From: Buddleja alternifolia
Taxonomy: Eukaryota; Streptophyta; Magnoliopsida; Lamiales; Scrophulariaceae
DNA: 64,000 nt
Assembly (NCBI GenBank): GCA_019426215.1
Contig: CM033396.1
Span: forward strand, 21,157,101 to 21,221,100
Direction of reading: 5' to 3'
The notes beneath the pieces were generated by a model. The model saw only the letters and a program-made list of their open reading frames with translations. It was not told the origin of the DNA and searched no databases. This document shows positions 56,376 through 64,000 of the stretch, in pieces. How positions within the stretch are numbered: the stretch's first letter is position 1; each line of letters begins with the position of its first letter. The position numbers and the translations under genes are program-made.

Positions 56376-56762
56376 TAAAATGTCCAACATCCAAACGTGC
56401 CTTCGAGGACGTTCTATTGTTGGTGCATCCAACGCCCGAACGTGCCTCTGAGGATGTTCGAACGTTGGATGCAGAATAATTTTGAGAAATTAAACTGTGC
56501 CCGACGTCCGAATGTTGCACCATGTACGTTCAGACGTCGGCCTGCAGCATGTTTTCTTGATTTTGAAAAATAGCAACCCCATCAATCCCAACAATTCCCC
56601 GTGTTCGTTTTTGTTGGATCCAATCAACTCAAAACACGTCTAACATGTAACTAACTAACTATATGTTATTCATCAAAATCAAATTTCAATGGAAAACATA
56701 CCAACATAAACATATTCATTCATAAAAGTCATAAATCCTCCTAAAGTTGGCTCTGATACCAC
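56376..56762 (-). other. Inverted copia A leader, copy 2
   Basis: Matches 20129-20510 with few changes: tandem ACGTCCGAACG-type units then the primer site GGCTCTGATACCAC at 56749-56762. Non-coding. Confidence 0.8.
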
Positions 56763-57447
56763 TGTTGGGATTTATACAGTGGAAATAAAATAGAGAAGAA
56801 TCCCAATCCATGGACCAATCTGGGGATTTATGAGTTTAAAGCGAAAACAAAGAAGAAAACGCAAAAAACCATTTTACGTTCTTCTTTAGTGGGATTTTAC
56901 AATCTTCGCGCAGTAGCAACTCAAAGCTGCTGCCTGTAGATATTGCACAGATGAAACTTGAAAATATCGTCCGCCTGTAGATATTGCAAAGAACGATGGC
57001 TAGTCTGTTGTTAGGGGGAGATAATTTTCACGTTCTTTTCTATAACCTATAGAGAATGATTGTCTAAGATGAGCTTAAGGATTTTGTTAAATTCCAAGCC
57101 CATCTATGACTACCCACACACCTGTGGACTTGGCAATTGGTCTAAGTTGGCTTTCAACTTAGTCCAATGTTTAATTAATTATCTAGCCAAACTAAATAAT
57201 TTATTGTACAATCAAATAATGAATCTAATTTATTATTTACCAATTAAACAATCTCATAATTAAATCCAATTAATTAATTAAAGAAAAATTGGAAAATTTA
57301 AAAAGCAGTATTTTCGAGTTCTAATAATTTTTAAAGCAAAAACAAAATTTATTAATTAATTGAATAAAATTAATTCTATGTAATTAATCTAATTAATTAA
57401 TTAACCCTTTAGGTGTTGAAATTCGTTTATCAAATAAAGAATTAGCA
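56763..57447 (-). mobile_element. Copia A LTR, minus strand, truncated
   Basis: TGTTGGGATTTATACAGTG start as at 20511, homologous to 21115 or so. Then a jump within AGAATTAGCAAAAG to LINE ORF1 sequence (equivalent to 23936). About 2.8 kb present in copy 1 between these points is missing here. Confidence 0.82.
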
Positions 57448-60369
57448 AAAGAAGAATTTGATATATAAGAATTTAATGCTGTGTTTGATAGGATTGAAGG
57501 AAACTCGAAAAACATGGAAATCTCTACTCCATTGAACCAATCATTTTATGGTAATCTATCGGATAATTCATCACCCCCCGTCACAACTCAGTTTGCAAAC
57601 GCGGTTTCATAACTCATATTGTATAAAAATCGAACTCAGTGTTATATTGGTCCAGTAGGAGCACAACATATGGTAAATTCATTGTTGAAGGTAGATGAAA
57701 CACAGGATAAACCTAGTTTTGCTCCAAAAATTGACGAAGCGGATGAAGATTTCGCACTAGTTTTGCAGTCGAGATTCTAATGTCACGTAGCGGCACACTA
57801 AAATACCCTAATCTGCCAACATTCAAACGTTGGACCCTGATGTGCAATTTTTGGAAAATTCCCCTACTTTAACCAAGAAAGATTTAGTTCATCAAAAGCT
57901 AAAGAAGGCAGAAAAAGCAAGCATCGAGAGATAGTTTTCTTTCTCGGTCTGTAATTTTCGTAATTTCTCTCCGATTGGTGTCTAAGTCACATAAGTCGGG
58001 AGCGGGAGCGTGCGAGCGGCAATTTTAAAAAAGAATTGAGAGCAGGAGCGCCTTATAGCGTCTATTTAAAATAAATAAAAAATAGTACTAATCAATATAA
58101 AAATAAATATTAATATGTATTTATACTATTATTATTAGTTTGCTTGACAATTTTGTAAGTCAGAAATCAAAGCAACCCATTACACATAAAGGTAGCTCAA
58201 GTTAGACTATTTTAAATAACCCGTTAATTAATTAATTACATAAATGGCCTGGACCACAAGAATTTTTATTCACTATTCCATGCATCAAATTAAATTGTTT
58301 GTAAAGAAGCCCAACACCAAGTTAAAAAGTAAAAACCAAAAGCCCTAATTCATTTCTAATCATATTAGCAGCAAATCTCCTGCTCTCATCCGCCGCTATC
58401 AGTCGAGGACCTCCATTTCTTTTCCTTCTCCTTTTCTTATCATTGTCCTTCATCCTCTTATTTTCAAACACTCTTTTATCCTTCTTTTTGACTTTTCCTT
58501 TCACCTACATGCCCCTTTCTTTGTGTGAGTGTTTGCAACTTCTCGGAGGGCTGTCTACGCGACCTCGTTTGGCTGTTTAAGACCACCTTGCAGCCACCTT
58601 GTTCCCGCCACCGTACTTCAGATCATGTGCGCGACTTAAGAAATAAAGTCGCGATTTAGTAAGATTTGCGCGACTTAAGAAATATTAAATCGCCAAAGAG
58701 CGGCGCTCCCGCCCAGAAGTCGCTGGAGCGCGACTCGAGCGTCATAGTGGCGGGAGTCTCTGGCGAATTATGTGACCCCGATTGGTGTTAAGGGTAAAGT
58801 TGATAATATCGGAGACGAACCAGATTCAACACCAACGATCACATTCGAACGTCTTAGTCCTAACATTCAAACGTTGGGACCAGTAGCTGAGGAAAATACG
58901 TGTAATTTCATGTACGAACGTGACAAGGGCAACGTTTGAACGTTGTGTCATGGTTAATGGTTCAATTTCCAGTGGCTAAAAAAGCAGATGAACCTATGGA
59001 GTTCTTCGTCGAAGACATTATGGTGGGAATGAATGTTAATAGTGCTTGTCCGGACAAAAGAACTTCGCTTCGGTATATACCCCCAAAAAAGATAAATGGT
59101 AAAAGTTTTGTTCATCCAACTTGGAAATATGTGAGGGCGTGATTGAATAGGTGGGATAATACTCTGGTAGGTTACTTCATTGGTATAAAACCATACTTCC
59201 TTGGAGTTAAGAAGATAGTTCTATCGATATGGAAAGGACTCAATGAGGTAAAGCAACTAGCAGTGGATTTTTCTTCAAATTTGAATCAGATTGTGCTATG
59301 GCTGAAGCTCTTGAGGAAGGACCTTGGTTATATCAAGGCAAAGCTTTGTTCCTTCATAAATGGCGGACGAGAATGACTCACGAGAAAAAGGAGCATAAGG
59401 AAGTTCCGGTATGGGTTAAATTGCGAAATTTACTAGCGAAATTTTGGACAATAGATGGGTTGAGTGTTGTTGCAAGTGCATTAGAACGTCCATTATATCC
59501 TGATGCATGTACTTTATCTATGGAACAACTTGATTATGCTAGGGTGTGTGTTCTTATGGCAATTGGGGCTGAATTTCAAGAGGAACTTTATATGTTGCTA
59601 CCATCGGAATCAGGAGAATTCAATGGTTTGTATATATGATAGGAGTTGAATATGAATGGAAACCTACGACTTGCAAAATTTGTAACTCTTTTGGACATAG
59701 TAGTCAACAGTGTCCTAAAGTTAGAAAAGATGAGAAACCACCAGTGATCATATATGTTCCAAAGCAACAAATCATCAATCGGAGTTCGAAATCGAAAGTT
59801 ACGAGGGATGAATGGCTCAATGTAAAACACAATTCCGCAACAAGAAAAGAACAAACACAACAATTGAAGAACTCTACATAGGTCCCAGTGAGGAATGTGG
59901 TGAAGCAAAGGATACATTACTGCTCCAAAATTAGGTTGCCCGTTTGGTTAAAGATATATTGGATTATGATTCGTGCATTTCTCAAAGCTACCGGGTTCAA
60001 TTTGACCCCAAGGGAATGAAGAATAATTCATCGAGCGGGCCTATAAGTGAGGATGCCCTTGCGAAGGGTCGTAATTGATGAATATAGCTCATAGGATATC
60101 ACTGCCCAAGTTCTTGGAATTAAGCAAATTTGGATGATAGCATGGTAGGATACTTTGGTGTTTGCAAATCACATAGTCCGTTTGTTGTAAACGTTCCAAC
60201 GTGCGAATGTGGTTTTCCTTGTCTTCTAGTGTATGTTGGTCTTTAAACTACATTGGTTAGCACTAGTTTATCTAGCTGGTTTCTAGTGTAGGTGCTTGGT
60301 TAGTGGCAAGGTAAACTCCTTGTGCACTAACCCTTTTATTTTCATGTAATTGACTTTTCCATAAAGAAA
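57448..60369 (+). mobile_element. ORF1-only LINE, longest copy
   Basis: It carries the ORF1 N-terminal region (from the equivalent of 23936), the MULE-like insert at 57982-58777, then DUF4283 in pieces: 58936-59142 (RYIPPKKINGKSFVHPTWKY), 59143-59376 (DNTLVGYFIGIKPYFLGVKK), 59298-59639 (EVPVWVKLRNL, MEQLDYARVCVLM). Then the CCHC_4 knuckle at about 59690-59715 (CKICNSFGHSSQQC), and a tail domain to 60060 ending LVKDILDYDS-like sequence. At 60080-60369 comes a 3' UTR ending in an A-containing tail (CCATAAAGAAA). No endonuclease or RT region exists between ORF1 and this tail. Confidence 0.78.
57982..58777 (+). mobile_element. MULE-like non-autonomous DNA transposon, copy 2 (796 bp)
   Basis: Exact 11-bp duplication CCGATTGGTGT at 57971-57981 and 58778-58788. 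Ends CTAAGTCACATAAGTCG and CGAATTATGTGACC form an imperfect inverted repeat of about 14 bp. The duplication length fits Mutator-like transposition. The interior is non-coding: left and right subterminal GC-rich CGGGAGCG/GCTCCCGCC sequences, a TC-rich middle and a segment around 58540-58610 that looks gene-like but has no recognised domain. Could be a Pack-MULE; not shown. Confidence 0.78.
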
Positions 60370-61495
60370 TGAGATAGTCCCATCATCCTATTTGCTCTAT
60401 CTCTGTAGATATGAATCTCAAGGATGTAGGTGGTTTCTCCTAAGTCTTTCATGGAGAATGTGCTTGAGAGTCATGTCTTGACCAAAAGTCAACAGCACTA
60501 TATCGTTTCCAATAAGAAGCATGTCATCCACATATAGGACCAAAAATAATATTTTTCTCCCACTGGATTTCTTATATACGTGTGACTCATCGACGTTCTT
60601 GATGAAGCCATCGTTCTTCATTTCTTCATCAAAACAAAGACTCCAGTTCCGAGAATCTTGTTTTTGTCCATAGATGGACCTATTTAGTTTACATACCTTA
60701 TGAGCATTCTTCTTGGATATGAAACCTTTGGGCTGTTCCATATAGACATCCTTCTCGAGGTATCCATCTAGGAATGCGGTCTTCTCATCCATCTGCCAGA
60801 TCTCATAATCCATGTATCCGACTATGGCAAGGAGAATTTTGATGGATTTGATCATGGCAACATGCGAAAAGGTTTCCTCATAGTCAATGCTCTCCTTTTG
60901 ATTATATCCTTTTGCTACGAGCCTGGCTTTATAGGTATCTACCTTGCCATCCGGACCAATCATCCTTTTGTCCATTATACCCTATTGGTCTAACACCTTC
61001 GGGATGATGTGTAAGAGTCCAGTCTTGGTTCAAATACATGGAATCTATCTTTGTTTTCATAGCCTCAAGCCACTTCTCAGAGTCTATATCCGCATGGTAA
61101 AAAGTAGAGGGATCATCTCCATGGTTTTCCTCTGCCCCAACATGAAGATCATGCTCCCCTGTAACAGATAACCATATCTATTAGGTGGTAGAAATACTCT
61201 ACCTGACCTACGCGATGGCGGTTGCGTATGGGTAGGTTCAGTTCAGGTTTCTTGTACAGTATTCTCAGGCGGTGTTTCATTTTGTTCTTCCAGAACAATC
61301 TTTCTACCTGCGCCTTCTTTACGAATGAACTCTTCTTCAAGAAAGTATGCCTGTAAGGCAACAATGACCCTTTGACCTTGTAAAAGAGGTATCCAATTGA
61401 ATCCTCTTGGAAACGTATGAATCGACCCCTTAAGGACCTAGTCTCGAGTTTCCCTACCTTTGTGTTTTTCACATGGGCTGGAGGATGTGTTTAAG
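60370..61495 (-). pseudogene. Copia RT fragment, minus strand
   Basis: In sense: integrase tail (MKNTKVGKLETRSLRGRFIR, then the frame to 61149), a gap with frameshifts, then RT 60975-60418: GPDGKVDTYKARLVAKGYNQ, IWQMDEKTAFLDGYLEKDVY, KVCKLNRSIYGQKQDSRNW, LVLYVDDMLLIGND. YVDD and the first RT Asp are present, with Val-to-Glu next to the latter. It ends at TGGGACTATCTC next to the LINE. Sister sequence of the 17740-19330 copia A region, in opposite orientation. Confidence 0.84.
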
Positions 61496-61735
61496 ACTAG
61501 GTGTTGTGAATTCTGTTTCATGAGCAGCGAAAGAAAAATATATCCGGATTCACAAGTCAGATCACTATTGGTGTTTAATAACTTTTCATATTAAAAGATC
61601 AAATCAAATTTTATCAATTTACTAACTTTGTTGTGGAATTCGTTTTCTTTGACTTCAAGGTAGTAGCAAACCCGGATCCTTGCCTCTAGATATTATGCTG
61701 GAAAAAAAAAAAGACTTGATGTACAACATAGAAGG
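61496..61735. other. Short unassigned stretch
   Basis: AT-rich, with an A11 run at 61701. No domain and no clear element end. It resembles neither neighbour. Confidence 0.3.
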
Positions 61736-63245
61736 GATGATGGTTTCTCTCTCTAGAAAAAGCGCTCTCATCTCTCTCTAGAATTTTTTTTGAATTTTCT
61801 TTGATTCTCATGGCAAATTCATCATCAACATGTGGTTTATTATCATCTACTACATTAATTCATACACTACAACATTTCTCACTAGATTTTGATTCATTTA
61901 CTAAGCGTGTACCATCTTTTGGAGAACATTTTAAAATTCCAGATTTTTTGAAGTTAGTTGAACGTGTTGAAGGTCATGAGAGTATCAAAGATGATACTCG
62001 TTCTTCTCCATCGTCGAATAGTTCGACACTTGCTTTGGTGGTGAAAGAATCTCCGAGTCTATACCTCTTTCTACGTCAAGATTTGCAGATCTTGTTCCCT
62101 CTTCGGTATTGTTACGTGAAAAATGGAACTTGGATCTAAACAAGGGATGATGGGTGCAAGAATGAATGGAAACATGGAAAAGCATGGATCAATTCATAGG
62201 GTTGCGGATGAATCTAGTCCCATGGAGGCACATATGCATGATTTGGTAGCGGATTTGCTACCAAGAAAGGAGAGGGTGGTGGATCTTCCCAAAAAAGAAG
62301 AGATTATGGCAGTTCTAGATTTGAAATCTTCCCCTAGTCTTAGTCTAGAAATGGATCACATATATTTTGGTAATGTCAAGGATTATTAACTAATATGGCA
62401 AATCCAATGGATTGAACTTGTTTCCATATCTACTCGTGCTACACTAAGATACTTTGAACCGGAAATTATCAATGGTATGGTGTTTGTTCGACCAACATGG
62501 TAAGTAGCTTAGGAGGGCATGAAGATCACTCACATGACTGTTGGATATTTCTTGGGTAAGAAATTATTGTTTATGGCTATTAAGAACTATGCATTCTCAA
62601 TTTGGAGTGGACATAAAGAAGTAAAAGCTACATCTAATGGCTTCTACTTCTTTAAATTTGAAAATGAGCATGAAATGATGAATGCCACTAAAGGAGGACC
62701 GGTTATATGCAGGGTAGCCATTATTTCTTGAATGTTGGATGGAAGGAATGCCACTTGAAAAAATGGTTCATAAGGAGGTGCCAATATGGGTTAAATTTCA
62801 TAATATCCCGACGGAATATTCCATTTGGAGGGATTTAGCATGGTGGCTAGTGCTATTGGGCGTCCTCTCTACGCGGTTGCATTCACATCAACAATGGAAA
62901 GACTAGACTATGCGCGTGTGTGTTTTTGATATCAATTCGAAGTTTATGGATCATGTTTTCATGCTTTTACCATCAGTGGATGGAATATATAATGGGATGT
63001 GTAAAGTGCATGTAGAATATGAATGGAGACCGGCCCTATGCAAAATCTTGTCAATCATTTGGACATGTTGAGGGAGTGTGTCCATTAGCTAAAAGGGCAG
63101 TCCAACGTCCTAAACCGGTACAAATGTACCAAAAACAAACATGGAAAACCCATGCAATGAAAAACAATGCAACAACAAGAAGGAGAATTCAATTACGAAA
63201 CAAGAAATTTCGAAGGCTACGGTGGTTTCTTCACCTAAAGGTGAT

Positions 63246-63249
63246 ATAC

Positions 63250-63285
<36 letters not shown>
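63246..63285 (+). repeat. TA microsatellite in LINE ORF1
   Basis: About 40 bp of ATATAT broken by two G; it inserts a Tyr-Ile run in the ORF1 frame. Confidence 0.85.
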
Positions 63286-63286
<1 letters not shown>

Positions 63287-63444
63287 TGTCTAATAAAGGA
63301 AAGGGTGTTGTGGTGGATCAAAATGCATTCGCTATTTTGGATACACTTGATATGGATGATACGGGTAATGGAGCGATAATGTTGAAACAAATGAGCGTAT
63401 TGAATCTTTTCGGGGTCCTATGAAAGCATCCCCATTGAATGGTG

Positions 63445-63904
63445 CGAGGTGAAATTTTGTTGGCCATATACGGATTGGAAAAGAGGAATACGATGGGCAG
63501 CCCGGAAATGGAGGGGAAAACACTTGATCAATTGTTCATACCGGATTCTTTTAGCTACATCAATACATGATTTGGAGGGAGCGGAATTCAAGAATTTTTG
63601 AGCAAAAAAAGCAAACACCGGAGGCAGTTGCTAGACGTGTCCTCAATCTTGTAAAAGATAAACTCATCTCAATGAATCTTAAAGACTCCTTACAAAGTAG
63701 GGCTGTTAGGCATTTTTGGCAAATAGCATGGTAGAATTTTATTCGAGTACATTTGAAATGTATAGTAAATGTCTTTTTTCGGTATGATGGAGTAGCTAGC
63801 ATGTTAGCTACTTTGGTGCGGTAGGGGCCATTTCCCTTATTCGCTTTCTTTGTATAATTTCTTTACTTTCATATATGAAATTGAACCTTTAACCAAAAAA
63901 AAAA
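63445..63904 (+). mobile_element. Young 5'-truncated zf-RVT LINE nested in LINE ORF1
   Basis: Exact 8-bp duplication GAATGGTG at 63437-63444 and 63905-63912, A10 tail. It carries only the last ~90 codons of ORF2 (EVKFCWPYTDWKRGIRWAAR-like, ...GVVRHFWQIAW-like end) and the 3' UTR with the hairpin at 63791-63812. A frameshift lies near 63565. Nearly identical to 55910-56375. Confidence 0.9.
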
Positions 63905-64000
63905 GAATGGTGTTAGATGATTCCTTTGGCTTATTGGAACGATCCTGGTCTTAACAAATTAGACTACAAACAAGCGACTCGTGAATTATTCCCCGCTTTT

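Larger units (their letters stand above)
61736..64000 (+). mobile_element. L1-type LINE, 5' part (runs off the window)
   Basis: 5' UTR with CTCTCTCTAGAAAAAGCG and a second CTCTCTCTAG. ORF1 ATG at 61810 (MANSSSTCGLLSSTTLIHTL), first stop at 62137. Then DUF4283 at 62519-62731 (THMTVGYFLGKKLLFMAIKN, IWSGHKEVKATSNGFYFFKF, GGP). The CCHC_4 knuckle CQSFGHVEGVCP lies at about 63050-63085 with a +1 frameshift. A TA microsatellite interrupts ORF1 (63246-63285), then the nested LINE. From 63913 the frame MIPLAYWNDPGLNKLDYKQA resembles the start of ORF2, the endonuclease N-terminus (W-N-x-x-G-L-N). Confidence 0.78.

Overview
The window is transposable-element DNA from a plant nuclear genome, almost certainly an angiosperm and probably a eudicot. 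I found no host gene, rRNA, tRNA or CRISPR array. Every recognisable protein fragment belongs to a mobile element: Ty1/copia gag, protease, integrase, reverse transcriptase (RT) and RNase H; plant L1-type LINE ORF1 (DUF4283 plus CCHC knuckle) and the LINE zf-RVT C-terminus; and a CACTA TNP2 transposase. The rest is AT-rich LTR, leader and satellite-like sequence. The assignment rests on TG..CA LTRs, initiator-tRNA-Met primer sites, target-site duplications (TSDs), poly(A) tails and domain motifs.

Layout. 1-17757 and 35303-52590 are two copies of one nested block. The block holds a plus-strand copia A retrotransposon (LTR, long leader, gag, protease, integrase). Its gag is broken by a 5'-truncated LINE (7845-8952; 40274-41380), then by a minus-strand copia B element (B1 9164-16552; B2 41592-48215) at the same target site. 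The copies then diverged by separate insertions. Copy 1 gained a ~3 kb solo gypsy-type LTR (2960-5916). Copy 2 gained a 596-bp TRIM (39139-39734), another solo LTR (48841-51985) and a CACTA element (52602 onward). A second homologous stretch, 20130-25597 versus 56380-59142, contains an inverted copia A leader and LTR followed by an ORF1-only LINE that carries a MULE-like insertion. Between the two blocks lies a complete LTR element with a non-coding interior (25974-34852, LARD-type). The right end (60370-64000) holds an inverted copia RT fragment and the 5' part of another LINE with a younger LINE tail nested in it.

Most notable observations. (1) The leaders of both copia families carry three tandem hairpins just upstream of gag, each with a nearly invariant ~24-nt loop. 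Stem sequences differ between families but stay paired through compensatory changes, which looks like a selected RNA structure. (2) One uninterrupted 670-codon frame joins a CACTA TNP2 transposase to a LINE zf-RVT C-terminus. (3) There is a complete TRIM, a LARD, two kinds of MULE-like non-autonomous element with 9- and 11-bp TSDs, an ORF1-only LINE lineage, and a double hairpin conserved in the 3' end of every zf-RVT LINE copy. All protein-coding retroelement genes seen are broken, except the CACTA::LINE frame.
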